Shown here one piece after another: positions 47,472 to 55,314 of a stretch of 64,000 bases of DNA. The DNA lies in the NCBI RefSeq assembly GCF_009939005.1, contig NZ_JAACJS010000011.1, forward strand, positions 214,096 to 278,095, in the 5' to 3' direction. The position numbers and the translations under genes are program-made. The DNA comes from Sediminibacterium roseum (GTDB lineage Bacteria > Bacteroidota > Bacteroidia > Chitinophagales > Chitinophagaceae). The notes below the pieces were generated by a model. It was not told where the DNA came from. It made no database searches and worked only from the letters and a program-made list of their open reading frames with translations. Each line of letters opens with the position of its first letter. Position 1 is the first letter of the stretch.

Positions 47472-47924
47472 ATGGAAGCAAATGCCGCCGAAGACAATTA
47501 CAACCTCGAAAGATTTCTGAAAGCGCAGGAGCGTAATTATGCGGCTGCGCTTTCAGAGATCCGCTCGGGAAAGAAAACATCTCACTGGATGTGGTATGTC
47601 TTTCCGCAGGTTGCGGGCCTGGGAAACAGTGAGTATGCAAGATTGTATGCCATCCGCAGCCGCAACGAAGCATCCGCCTATCTTCAGCATCCCATACTCG
47701 GCCCGCGGCTACGTGAGATTTGTGAGGCACTCCTCGAATCGGGGGAAAATGATGCGTTAAAAGTATTCGGATCACCCGACAACATGAAACTCAGATCGTC
47801 GATGACGCTTTTTAGTTCTGTGACCAGCGAATACCATGCTGTATTCAAAAAAGTGCTTGCTGTTTTTTTTGAAGGAGTGAGGGACGCGAAGACATTGCAG
47901 ATCTTGAAAGACGATCCACACTGA
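47472..47924 (+). CDS. DUF1810-family protein
   Basis: The 150-residue protein contains YNLERFLKAQ, then GKKTSHWMWYVFPQ and ALRSRNEASAYLQHP-like sequence, which are the conserved features of DUF1810. The family is named after a calpastatin resemblance; its role is unknown. The protein is cytosolic. It follows the M61 peptidase closely and may be cotranscribed with it. Confidence 0.87.
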   Translation: MEANAAEDNYNLERFLKAQERNYAAALSEIRSGKKTSHWMWYVFPQVAGLGNSEYARLYAIRSRNEASAYLQHPILGPRLREICEALLESGENDALKVFGSPDNMKLRSSMTLFSSVTSEYHAVFKKVLAVFFEGVRDAKTLQILKDDPH

Positions 47925-48021
47925 CAAACCGAGTTGGGGTATCCGCATGAAAATCCAGGCGTGGTGGTGATTGAACCCTCGCATCAATTTATATGATGTT
48001 GTACACCAAATTAATCCAAAA

Positions 48022-48088
48022 CAAAAAAACCGCTGCACATGGTATTTGTTTTAATCCCGATGCCGGCGGTTTGTAAGCGGTCTTTTTA
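48022..48088. terminator. Bidirectional terminator between DUF1810 and the RiPP precursor cluster
   Basis: ACCGCT (48029-48034) pairs with AGCGGT (48076-48081) across a 41-base loop. It is flanked by a U-run on both strands (TTTTTTT on minus, CTTTTTATT on plus). It lies between the convergent DUF1810 and first precursor genes. The long loop lowers confidence. Confidence 0.45.
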
Positions 48089-48094
48089 TTGTGA

Positions 48095-48355
48095 TTAAGG
48101 AATGCAGTTATTGTTTATGCAGTTTTGATTAACAAGCGTTCCGGCAAAACTACAGGCCTCGTTTGTACACGATTCATTCATTCCGGAATCACAACCACGG
48201 TTATTGCAGGAAGGGTTGGAACAGGAAGGATTGGGATTCTCGCCTTCAGAAAACCCACCCCTCGTTAAAACCGAGGTGAGGATCACGAGATCTGCGGCCG
48301 GGCGCCCGGCACCGCTCCGCAATTTTTCTGCCAATCTTGTTAGTTTGGTCGGCAT
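48095..48355 (-). CDS. RiPP precursor peptide 1 (NxxC-repeat, GG leader)
   Basis: The start MPTKLTRLAEKL at 48355 matches the leader pattern of its paralogues; an in-frame start at 48382 is less likely. The 86-residue peptide has a leader ending at Gly33-Gly34 and a core of 52 residues with seven Cys. Spacings between the Cys are 4, 4, 7, 4, 10 and 4 residues. All seven have Asn three positions before them. The seven-residue spacer is of the type xxGxNxx. The leader has no Cys. It is the last of four precursor genes on the minus strand, 32 bases after precursor 2. Likely processed by the C39 transporter after modification by the radical SAM enzyme. Confidence 0.85.
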   Translation of the reverse strand: MPTKLTRLAEKLRSGAGRPAADLVILTSVLTRGGFSEGENPNPSCSNPSCNNRGCDSGMNESCTNEACSFAGTLVNQNCINNNCIP

Positions 48356-48387
48356 ACGTAAACTTTTATAGTTGAACAGCAATCTTC

Positions 48388-48642
48388 CTAGGTAAAACAG
48401 GATGTGTTGTTACATCCGGCATTATCGGTTCCGGTTGCAGTTGCATTACATTGGTTGTTTCCGCAACTAAAATTGTATCCCTCGTTGCAGAAATTGTTAT
48501 TACAGGTATCATTTCCACATGGAGGTTCTGTTTCCTGCGGATTAAGCCCTCCCCGGATACCGGAGAGATTCACGAAACTCCCGGTAAAGGCCTGGTTACC
48601 GGCATAAAGTTTTTCACGAAGAAGAGTGAGTTTGGTTTTCAT
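48388..48642 (-). CDS. RiPP precursor peptide 2 (NxxC-repeat, GG leader)
   Basis: This 84-residue peptide starts MKTKLTLLREKL and has a double glycine at residues 31-32. The core holds seven Cys with spacings of 4, 4, 7, 4, 11 and 4. Six have Asn at -3; the first Cys has Glu there (TEPPC). The architecture is nearly the same as precursor 1, pointing to tandem duplication. The core otherwise consists of Asn, Gly, Thr and acidic residues with two Phe and one Tyr. Confidence 0.86.
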   Translation of the reverse strand: MKTKLTLLREKLYAGNQAFTGSFVNLSGIRGGLNPQETEPPCGNDTCNNNFCNEGYNFSCGNNQCNATATGTDNAGCNNTSCFT

Positions 48643-48726
48643 TGTATTTATTTTGATAAAGACATTGACAGGTAATGCGTTGGCACCATCGAATCATCAA
48701 GCGCACTACGGATGAGTTGATGACTA

Positions 48727-48984
48727 TTAATAACAACCTGAATTGTAGCAAGACTCGTTGGTGGTACCTGAATCCCCTGACGCCGAACACCCGGTATTTG
48801 AACAATCAGTATTATAACCTGAGGTACAACCATCGTTATTACACGCCGGATTCGGTTTCGGTTCATTGGAACCACCATGATACAATACGGCCATACCGGG
48901 AGAAATTTGTCTCCACTCCGAAGACAGGTTTCCAAACGCACCTGTTTTTAATTTTGCTAACAGCAGGTTTATTTTTCCAGACAT
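48727..48984 (-). CDS. RiPP precursor peptide 3 (NxxC-repeat, GG leader)
   Basis: This 85-residue peptide starts MSGKINLLLAKLK and has Gly37-Gly38 followed by SNEP, close to the GGNEP seen in later precursors. Six Cys are spaced 4, 7, 4, 12 and 4 residues apart. All six have Asn at -3. The seven-residue spacer is TSGYNTD. It ends in Cys-Tyr. It is 84 bases upstream of precursor 2 and 55 downstream of precursor 4. Confidence 0.86.
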   Translation of the reverse strand: MSGKINLLLAKLKTGAFGNLSSEWRQISPGMAVLYHGGSNEPKPNPACNNDGCTSGYNTDCSNTGCSASGDSGTTNESCYNSGCY

Positions 48985-49039
48985 AGAAAGGATTTTAATC
49001 AGAAAAAAACACCAGGTCTATCAAACTGGCATGTTGGCA

Positions 49040-49306
49040 TTAACCGGTACAACCTGAATTGGTACAGGAATCATTGATGGTGCCATTTCCAGATGCATCG
49101 CATCCTGCATTGTAGCAGCTGCCATTATATCCCCATGCACAAAACTCGTTGGAACAATTTCCATTGGGTTTGCTTTCGCCTTCCTTTTCAAAGCCTCCGA
49201 TGATCAGGATGGCTCGCGCAGTGACAATGGTTTGCAGATCCTGAACATGATTAACCCCAAGGTTTCCGGTTAGCGCTTCAATAAGGTGTCCGAGCTTCCT
49301 TGTCAT
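49040..49306 (-). CDS. RiPP precursor peptide 4 (NxxC-repeat, GG leader)
   Basis: This 88-residue peptide starts MTRKLGHLIEAL and has Gly37-Gly38 after a hydrophobic stretch (ARAILII). Six Cys are spaced 4, 7, 4, 11 and 4 residues apart, and all six have Asn at -3. The spacer AWGYNGS fits the xxGxNxx type. It is nearly collinear with precursor 3. It lies 24 bases downstream of the 230-residue secreted protein gene, which may be the first gene of this minus-strand unit. Confidence 0.86.
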   Translation of the reverse strand: MTRKLGHLIEALTGNLGVNHVQDLQTIVTARAILIIGGFEKEGESKPNGNCSNEFCAWGYNGSCYNAGCDASGNGTINDSCTNSGCTG

Positions 49307-49330
49307 ATAGTTTAGTTTATAATGCGAAAT

Positions 49331-50023
49331 CTATTTTTTATTCTGCCTGGAATCAAGGATCAGGTCCTTTATTCCTTTTTCAAGAACCACGTAAGAATAC
49401 AGTTCACCTGTTTGGCAGGCATTGTCTATGAACACCCGGTGAATCAACCTCGCGCTGGAGGAAGCGTCTTCCCAGTTTATGATCGTGGTGCGCCCGACCT
49501 TCGTCTCCCTGGGTGCCGCAGGCGTTGTTCTGCACGCGAGGGTATCCACCCTGTTTGTAATCTCGGCTGAGGCATGGGCTGCCGCCAACTTTTCATAAAC
49601 TTCGGGTGTGGCGTCTGGCTGGATCATGATGAGCCTGTCGTTCCGGAATACCAGGCAGACGTTTTTCAACGTAATCCCATCTCCTTTGAGCCAGGGAACA
49701 AAAACCGGCTCCATCCCTTTTTTCCCGAGTTCAAAAAACAATTCCCGCCCGAAGAAGCGATAAAGATTCCTGCTGTCTTCCTTTTCAATAATGTAAACAA
49801 AACCCGTGGTATCGGGGATTGGGTATCGGGTTAAAATCTCTTTTTCTCCCGTCCCTTGTGATGGCTGCTTCGCTGAATTCACGATCCGTACAGGTAAACC
49901 TACCGCCTCGATCATCCGGGCCTTGGTCATACCAATAAACAAATTTCCTACCCTTCCTGCCGTCTGTCCAAACAAGGCAAACGTTCCCAGAACATTTAGT
50001 AATAAAACAACAAGCTTTTTCAT
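49331..50023 (-). CDS. Secreted protein of unknown function at the head of the precursor cluster
   Basis: The ATG at 50023 starts a signal peptide (MKKLVVLLLNVLGTFALFGQ); a start seven codons upstream is less apt. The mature part begins GRVGNLFIGMTKARMIEAVGLP, a segment resembling the BamE/SmpA-like IGMTkaqv motif. The rest is not recognised. It contains two Cys. It lies directly upstream of four precursor genes and divergent from the radical SAM gene. It could therefore serve the RiPP system (periplasmic handling or immunity), but this is only position-based. Confidence 0.65.
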   Translation of the reverse strand: MKKLVVLLLNVLGTFALFGQTAGRVGNLFIGMTKARMIEAVGLPVRIVNSAKQPSQGTGEKEILTRYPIPDTTGFVYIIEKEDSRNLYRFFGRELFFELGKKGMEPVFVPWLKGDGITLKNVCLVFRNDRLIMIQPDATPEVYEKLAAAHASAEITNRVDTLACRTTPAAPRETKVGRTTIINWEDASSSARLIHRVFIDNACQTGELYSYVVLEKGIKDLILDSRQNKK

Positions 50024-50141
50024 CGGGCGCACTTTGAATAACAAGAAACAAGATCTGTACCAAATGTATAAAATAAATATTTCATTTAAAAAAAATAATA
50101 TAAAATAAAAAACGTATTTTAAATTCGAAAATATAACTGCT

Positions 50142-51506
50142 ATGAAAACATCTCACTACATTATTTTTACTGATCCTTTTTCAGAGTTCCAGAATGGTAT
50201 CGAATACGAAAAACAGATCGCCTTTTCTACCAGGTCCAGGCAGTCACTGCTTTTGTCAAGCCAAATCTGCAGGCAGCTACAGGTGGGCGAATATGATGAT
50301 ATTGAGTCCGATGTAATGGATGAACTGACGAAACACGGATTTATTGTACCCGACGAAGCGAATGAGCTGACCGAGATTATCAAAGAGAACAAAGCAACCA
50401 TACAGGACGATTCCCTTCTTTATTTTGTGATCCAGCCTACTGCTTACTGCCAACTGGGTTGCGATTACTGCGGGCAGGAGCACGTTAAGAAAAACCTGCC
50501 GCATAAAACATATGATTCGATCCTGCAACGTCTCGAAAAAAAATTCATACCCGGAAAACACAAAGCGCTCCGCATAGGATGGTTTGGTGGAGAGCCATTG
50601 GTTGGGATGACCCAGATCCGGGAGCTGACTGCCCTGTTGATGGATTTTGCGGAGAAACACGAACTTAAGTATTCAGCCAAGATTGTTACCAACGGGCTAA
50701 GCCTTAAAGAAAACATATTCGAGGAATTGACCCAGAAACTCAGCTGTCGCGAATTCGAGGTTACCCTTGATGGTATCGCGGAGTTCCATGACCAGCGGCG
50801 CCATACAAAATCAAAAGAGAACACGTTTGATATTATATTCAAAAACCTCAAAACGATCATCGACAGGGAGGATTTTACAAAGGCAAATTACCGGCTTTCC
50901 ATCCGGTGCAATGTTGACAAACGGAACTGGGAAGGAGTGAGCCCGCTTATCCAACTACTGGCAGACAATGGCTTCGTAGAAAAATTGGCTTACTTCTATC
51001 CTATCGGTGTTTATTCCTGGGGAAATGATGCGCATACCGGTTCTCTGACAAAAGAGGAGTTCGCAGAAAAAGAAATTGATTGGCTGATAGAAATGATCAA
51101 AGTTGGCTTCAGGCCTTCCCTGCTTCCGGGGCGTGTCAAATCTGTTTGCCTGGCGGTTTCGCAAACCTCGGAGATGTTTGACGCATTCGGCAACATTTTT
51201 AATTGCACAGAAGTATCTTATGTTCCGAAATACGTAGAATCGGGATTTGTGCTCGGTAACCTAAATACGCCAACCCTCGACACAAATGTGCGCCCTTTAA
51301 GCGATTGGAACGACCGGATATTAAACGACGGTATTCCTTGTTCTTCCTGTCGGATGCTTCCGGTCTGCGGCGGTGCCTGTCCGAAATCCTGGAGTGAAGA
51401 TATGCGTGCGTGCCCTTCCAATAAGTTCAACATCAAAGAAAAACTGATGCTCTCTTACCTTTCGACGAAAGAATCTTTTCTCGAAACAGTACAGACGATC
51501 GATTGA
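50142..51506 (+). CDS. Radical SAM/SPASM peptide-modifying enzyme
   Basis: The 454-residue protein has the radical SAM cluster motif CQLGCDYC (Cys103, 107, 110) and GWFGGEPL (148-153). The C-terminal SPASM region has Cys336, 355, 400, 403, 409, 413 and 424 for auxiliary iron-sulfur clusters. Residues 1 to about 85 lack the barrel pattern and look like a PqqD-type leader-binding domain (LLLSSQICRQLQVGEYDD, then KHGFIVPDE). SPASM maturases of this type make thioether or C-C links in ribosomal peptides. It is the only modifying enzyme beside eight NxxC precursors, so I infer that it installs Cys-Asn crosslinks. The 100 bases upstream are extremely AT-rich and divergent, forming the promoter region. 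The exporter gene follows after 118 bases. Confidence 0.92.
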   Translation: MKTSHYIIFTDPFSEFQNGIEYEKQIAFSTRSRQSLLLSSQICRQLQVGEYDDIESDVMDELTKHGFIVPDEANELTEIIKENKATIQDDSLLYFVIQPTAYCQLGCDYCGQEHVKKNLPHKTYDSILQRLEKKFIPGKHKALRIGWFGGEPLVGMTQIRELTALLMDFAEKHELKYSAKIVTNGLSLKENIFEELTQKLSCREFEVTLDGIAEFHDQRRHTKSKENTFDIIFKNLKTIIDREDFTKANYRLSIRCNVDKRNWEGVSPLIQLLADNGFVEKLAYFYPIGVYSWGNDAHTGSLTKEEFAEKEIDWLIEMIKVGFRPSLLPGRVKSVCLAVSQTSEMFDAFGNIFNCTEVSYVPKYVESGFVLGNLNTPTLDTNVRPLSDWNDRILNDGIPCSSCRMLPVCGGACPKSWSEDMRACPSNKFNIKEKLMLSYLSTKESFLETVQTID

Positions 51507-51515
51507 CGAACCTGT

Positions 51516-51545
51516 TTGGGCTGCCTGCGAACCGGGCAGCCAAAA
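51516..51545 (+). promoter_or_regulatory. Hairpin between the radical SAM and exporter genes
   Basis: TTTGGGCTGCC and GGCAGCCAAA form a stem of about ten base pairs with one bulged G and a loop of about eight bases. It lies just after the radical SAM stop. No U-run follows on the plus strand, so full termination is unlikely. It may instead stabilise the upstream mRNA or lower read-through into the exporter gene. Confidence 0.45.
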
Positions 51546-51624
51546 ACGGTGTACATTACCGGGCGCCCCTGATAAGGGTGTAAATTCATGTGTCCCGATA
51601 CGTGCAACACATTATATTTAAGCG

Positions 51625-53847
51625 ATGAAGTTTCCTTTTTATAAGCAACTTGACAGCGTTGATTGTGGTCCGACCTGTTTGAAGATCCTTGCCAGGTTTC
51701 ACGGAAAGAATTACGCGCTTGACTACCTGCGCGGGCTCTGTTTTATCAACAAAGAAGGCGTGAGCCTGCTTTCGCTCGCCCAGGCGGCCGAACACATCGG
51801 GTATACAACGTTGAAATTGAAGATCACATTCGATCGTTTGGTGTCCGATGCTCCACTTCCATCGATCCTGTTGTGGGATACCAACCATTACGTGGTATTG
51901 TATGAAGTAAAAAAAAATAAATCAGGAGAGATTACGCACCTCCGGGTATCTGATCCTAAAAGAGGACTTGTAAAACTCAGCAAAAAGGATTTTCTGCACC
52001 ATTGGATCGCACCCGATTCAAAAGACATGGGAGTGGCGCTGCTGGTAGAACCTTCAGAAAATTTCGACACGTTGCTTGACGAAAAGGGGCTTGAAATAAA
52101 ACGCCCTTCGGATCTGAAATTCATCCTGAATTATATTTTGAGGTACCGGCGGTATTTTTTCCAGTTACTGCTGGGAATTATTACCTCTTCAATGATAGCG
52201 CTGATCTTCCCGTTTCTGACCCAGAATATCGTAGACATTGGGATCAATAAAAAAGACATTGGTTTTATATCATTGATATTGATCGCACAACTCGTGCTGT
52301 TCCTGAGCAGTACAACGCTCGATCTTTTGCGGAGGCAACTGCAGATACACATCAGCGCAAGGATCAATATATCAATCATATCCGATTTCCTCGCCAAATT
52401 AATGCGGTTACCGATCCGGTTCTTCGACTCGAAAAATATTGGCGATATCATAAACCGGATCAACGACCAGAAGAGGATAGAAACTTTTATCACGAGCTCC
52501 GTTCTCAATACAGTGCTTCTTTTTTTCAACTTCGCCGTGCTTACAGCCCTCCTGTTCTACTATAACAAGACCATCCTGCTTGTTTTCCTGGGAGGAACCG
52601 CCTGCACCTTTGTGTGGGTCTATTTTTTTATGCAGAAACGGAAGGAAATGGACTACCGGATCTTCAGAACATCGTCTTCTACCACGGAGAAGATGTATGA
52701 AATGGTAAACAGCATGCAGGAGATCAAGCTGAATAACTTTGAAGCCTATAAGAAAACGGAATGGCAGAAGAACCAGGTGGAACTTTTTGAGATCAGCCTG
52801 GCAAGTACGAAACTGGAACAATACCAGACAATCGGCTCGGTCTTTTTTACCCAGCTGAAGAACATTCTGGTAACCTACATCAGCGCCAAAGCGGTGATCA
52901 ACGGCGATATCTCGCTGGGTATGATGTTGAGCATTACAATGATCATAGGCCAAATGAATAACCCGGTGGAGGAATTTATCTCTTTTTTCAAATCGTACCA
53001 GTTTGCCAGAATAAGCCTGGACAGGATGAACGAAGTTTACGTAAAACCCGACGAGGAAGAGAATGCCCTTTATCACGCAATTCCATCACCCAACGATCCC
53101 GGTTATCAGGAATTCATAAGCTTCCGGAATGTAAATTTTCAATATGAGGGGCCACAGTCGCCTTTGGTATTGAATGATCTTTCTGTGGATATACCCATCG
53201 GGAAGACCACAGCGATCGTCGGATCCAGCGGGAGCGGCAAAACGACGCTTCTGAAATTACTGCTTAAATTTTATGAACCGCGCTCAGGCTCCATTACTAT
53301 ATGTGGTACAGATCTTAAAGATATATCTGCTTACTGGTGGCGCGGGCAATGCGGAATTGTAATGCAGGAAGGATTTGTTTTTTCCGATACCATTGAACGG
53401 AATATCATCACAAACCAGGAAACTGCAGAACCTGAACGGTTGATGCAGGCTGCGAAAGTAGCCTGCATCGATGATTATATAACCGGTACGCCGTTTGGCT
53501 ACCAGACCAAAATAGGCGCAAGCGGTTCAGGGCTGAGTACCGGGCAAAAACAAAGGATCCTGATCGCCAGGGCTGTTTACAAGGATCCGAAATTCTTCTT
53601 TTTCGATGAAGCAACCAGTTCGCTGGATACAAACAACGAACGGATGATCGTGAACAACCTTAACAGCCTGCTCGCAGGGAAAACGGCCGTTGTGATCGCG
53701 CATCGTTTGAGCACCGTTAAGAATGCCGCTAAAATATTGGTGCTGGACAATGGCCGGATCGTAGAGAGCGGTAGCCACAATGAGCTTATCAAATTAAAAG
53801 GATTTTATTTCAACCTGATCAAAGACCAACTGGAACTTGGTTCCTGA
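51625..53847 (+). CDS. C39-peptidase ABC exporter (leader-cleaving RiPP transporter)
   Basis: The 740-residue protein has three parts. An N-terminal C39 peptidase carries Cys14 (DSVDCGPTCL), His88 (NHYVVLYE) and Asp110 (VSDPKRG) as a complete catalytic set. Six membrane helices follow (about 170-440), then an ABC ATPase with Walker A GSSGSGKT at 533-540, signature LSTGQ at 637-641, Walker B FFFFDE near 657-662 and switch His693. Such proteins cut double-glycine leaders and export the core across the inner membrane. All eight precursors here have a GG leader, so it is the clear partner. The membrane-fusion-like gene follows after ten bases. Confidence 0.95.
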   Translation: MKFPFYKQLDSVDCGPTCLKILARFHGKNYALDYLRGLCFINKEGVSLLSLAQAAEHIGYTTLKLKITFDRLVSDAPLPSILLWDTNHYVVLYEVKKNKSGEITHLRVSDPKRGLVKLSKKDFLHHWIAPDSKDMGVALLVEPSENFDTLLDEKGLEIKRPSDLKFILNYILRYRRYFFQLLLGIITSSMIALIFPFLTQNIVDIGINKKDIGFISLILIAQLVLFLSSTTLDLLRRQLQIHISARINISIISDFLAKLMRLPIRFFDSKNIGDIINRINDQKRIETFITSSVLNTVLLFFNFAVLTALLFYYNKTILLVFLGGTACTFVWVYFFMQKRKEMDYRIFRTSSSTTEKMYEMVNSMQEIKLNNFEAYKKTEWQKNQVELFEISLASTKLEQYQTIGSVFFTQLKNILVTYISAKAVINGDISLGMMLSITMIIGQMNNPVEEFISFFKSYQFARISLDRMNEVYVKPDEEENALYHAIPSPNDPGYQEFISFRNVNFQYEGPQSPLVLNDLSVDIPIGKTTAIVGSSGSGKTTLLKLLLKFYEPRSGSITICGTDLKDISAYWWRGQCGIVMQEGFVFSDTIERNIITNQETAEPERLMQAAKVACIDDYITGTPFGYQTKIGASGSGLSTGQKQRILIARAVYKDPKFFFFDEATSSLDTNNERMIVNNLNSLLAGKTAVVIAHRLSTVKNAAKILVLDNGRIVESGSHNELIKLKGFYFNLIKDQLELGS

Positions 53848-53857
53848 CGATACCGCT

Positions 53858-54544
53858 ATGAGAAATAGAAAAGACAGCCCTGCCACCGATTTTTTTTCTT
53901 CCATTATTACCGAAAGGCCAACTTGGCTCGTCAGGAATGGACTGCTGGTTTTTTTTGTACTTACCGTGCTTTTTATCCTGGCCTCCAATTTCATCCGTTA
54001 TCATGAAGAGGTTCCGCTACCCATCAATATGAACGCAGCTTACGGCATCTATTTTCCGAAAGCTGGTGATGATAGTACACGGTTTTTCAGAAAGCTGGGG
54101 CAGGTAATGCCGGCTACCGGCCCCCACCCCTTGAACGCCGTTGATGTTAAGGACACCAGGGAGAACGGATATCGTTTTGATGTAATTATACAGGATCAAA
54201 AAGCAATTGTGGTATGCAGGGACAGCATTCCGTCTTTCCAGAGCACCGTTTCAACTCCGTTGGCCGACCGCATTCACATCGGCGATCTGGTTACCATCAC
54301 CGCCGCAGGCAACGGCGCCCGTTCAACCTTTAGCGGAAAAATAACGGCAAAGACACCCGCAGGCAACGGCGCATCGTTTCACCTGGCTATCTCTCCCGCC
54401 GGTCAGACCGCACCTTTTGCCCTGCTGCTCAGTGCCGCCTATTCGAATCAACTGACGTGCACCCTTCCGCTTAGCGATAAAATGCTTTTTTCGATCCTGT
54501 CCGATAAACTTTCGAGCCGGGGCAGGTTGCCGGTTGCAAAATAA
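53858..54544 (+). CDS. Short membrane-fusion-like (HlyD-related) protein
   Basis: The ATG at 53858, ten bases after the exporter stop, gives 228 residues; an in-frame start at 53837 would overlap the exporter. The N-terminus ERPTWLVRNGLLVFF and one membrane helix (about 27-48), then SNFIRYHEEV, matches the anchor of Bacteroidota HlyD-type fusion proteins. The C-terminal half (IHIGDLVTITAAG, SGKITAKTPAG) looks like their beta-barrel domain. Usual relatives are about 430 residues. The lipoyl and coiled-coil hairpin part that would reach TolC is missing, with no frameshift visible. It probably assists the exporter in the periplasm. Confidence 0.75.
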   Translation: MRNRKDSPATDFFSSIITERPTWLVRNGLLVFFVLTVLFILASNFIRYHEEVPLPINMNAAYGIYFPKAGDDSTRFFRKLGQVMPATGPHPLNAVDVKDTRENGYRFDVIIQDQKAIVVCRDSIPSFQSTVSTPLADRIHIGDLVTITAAGNGARSTFSGKITAKTPAGNGASFHLAISPAGQTAPFALLLSAAYSNQLTCTLPLSDKMLFSILSDKLSSRGRLPVAK

Positions 54545-54574
54545 AACTGCCCTCCGTTTAGGTGGAGGACAGTT
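54535..54574 (-). terminator. Terminator of precursor 5, inside the 3' end of the fusion-protein gene
   Basis: AACTGCCCTCC (54545-54555) pairs with GGAGGACAGTT (54564-54574) with one mismatch. On the minus strand the stem runs into TTTTATTTTGC. It lies 26 bases after the precursor 5 stop and overlaps the last codon of the plus-strand gene. It may also end plus-strand transcription less efficiently. Confidence 0.65.
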
Positions 54575-54600
54575 GATGAATTGGCCGGTGCCGATTCATT

Positions 54601-54867
54601 TTAGGTACAAACACGGTTCCCGTTGCCGGTACACTGGTTGTTCGTACAAATATTGTTATAGTTGGTGGAAGATGTGGCACAACCGTTATTGGTACAAGAC
54701 TGGTTCGTGCATGCCCAATCTGCCAGCGGTGGTTCTTCCGGTTCATTTCCGCCAAACATTGCGATACTCTGCATTTCTGTTATGTTCCACATGCCTTTCC
54801 CAGGATCCAACGGATCCTGCTCACCAGCAAGGCGTGACATCAGAACTTTGATCTTGGTCCCGTTCAT
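54601..54867 (-). CDS. RiPP precursor peptide 5 (NxxC-repeat, GGNEP leader)
   Basis: This 88-residue peptide starts MNGTKIKVLMSRLAG and has AMFGGNEP with the double glycine at 39-40. Six Cys are spaced 4, 4, 10, 4 and 7 residues apart. Five have Asn at -3; the first has Asp (ADWAC). It is the only precursor with a Trp close to the first Cys in the core and has an acidic spacer (EEPPLAD) after the cut site. It is 38 bases downstream of precursor 6. Confidence 0.87.
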   Translation of the reverse strand: MNGTKIKVLMSRLAGEQDPLDPGKGMWNITEMQSIAMFGGNEPEEPPLADWACTNQSCTNNGCATSSTNYNNICTNNQCTGNGNRVCT

Positions 54868-54905
54868 AACTGTTTATTTAGGTTTAAAAATAAATTGACA
54901 CTTTA

Positions 54906-55175
54906 TTACTCACATGAACCATTGTTCGTACAATGATTGTTATTACAAAGGGTATTGCTTGCGTTTCCATGGCAGGTGTCGTTACTGCAACTGTCATTTT
55001 TCCCATCAACGCAAGTGGCGTTGTTACACGCTGAATTTGTGCAGTTCCCGTTAACCGTCGGCTCGTTTCCCCCGTACATCGCAAGCGCCATATTTTCGGA
55101 GATGTTAATAAATTGATCCCCTGGCAGCCCGTTACTGTTAAGAATTGAGGCCTTGAGTCGGGTGAGTTTTGACAT
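54906..55175 (-). CDS. RiPP precursor peptide 6 (NxxC-repeat, GGNEP leader)
   Basis: This 89-residue peptide starts MSKLTRLKASIL and has AMYGGNEP with the double glycine at 35-36. It has the most Cys of the set, eight, with spacings of 4, 4, 7, 4, 8, 4 and 5 residues. All eight have Asn at -3. The seven-residue spacer is VDGKNDS. It is read divergently from the outer-membrane protein gene; the 139 bases between them are AT-rich and carry both promoters. Confidence 0.87.
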   Translation of the reverse strand: MSKLTRLKASILNSNGLPGDQFINISENMALAMYGGNEPTVNGNCTNSACNNATCVDGKNDSCSNDTCHGNASNTLCNNNHCTNNGSCE

Positions 55176-55314
55176 AAAAAATGATTTTAATACCTTGAAG
55201 TTATATAAAAAAATTATATCTTGATTTTTTTATGAATATTTTATTTTTTATATAATAACTATCCCTACTATCGGATTTTTCAGGATATTTAACCTATCGT
55301 TATCCCACCAACCT

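Noticed and set aside
50142..51506. Anaerobic sulfatase-maturating enzyme
   Set aside because: It also has a SPASM domain, but no sulfatase gene is nearby, the N-terminal region is leader-binding-like, and precursors surround the gene.
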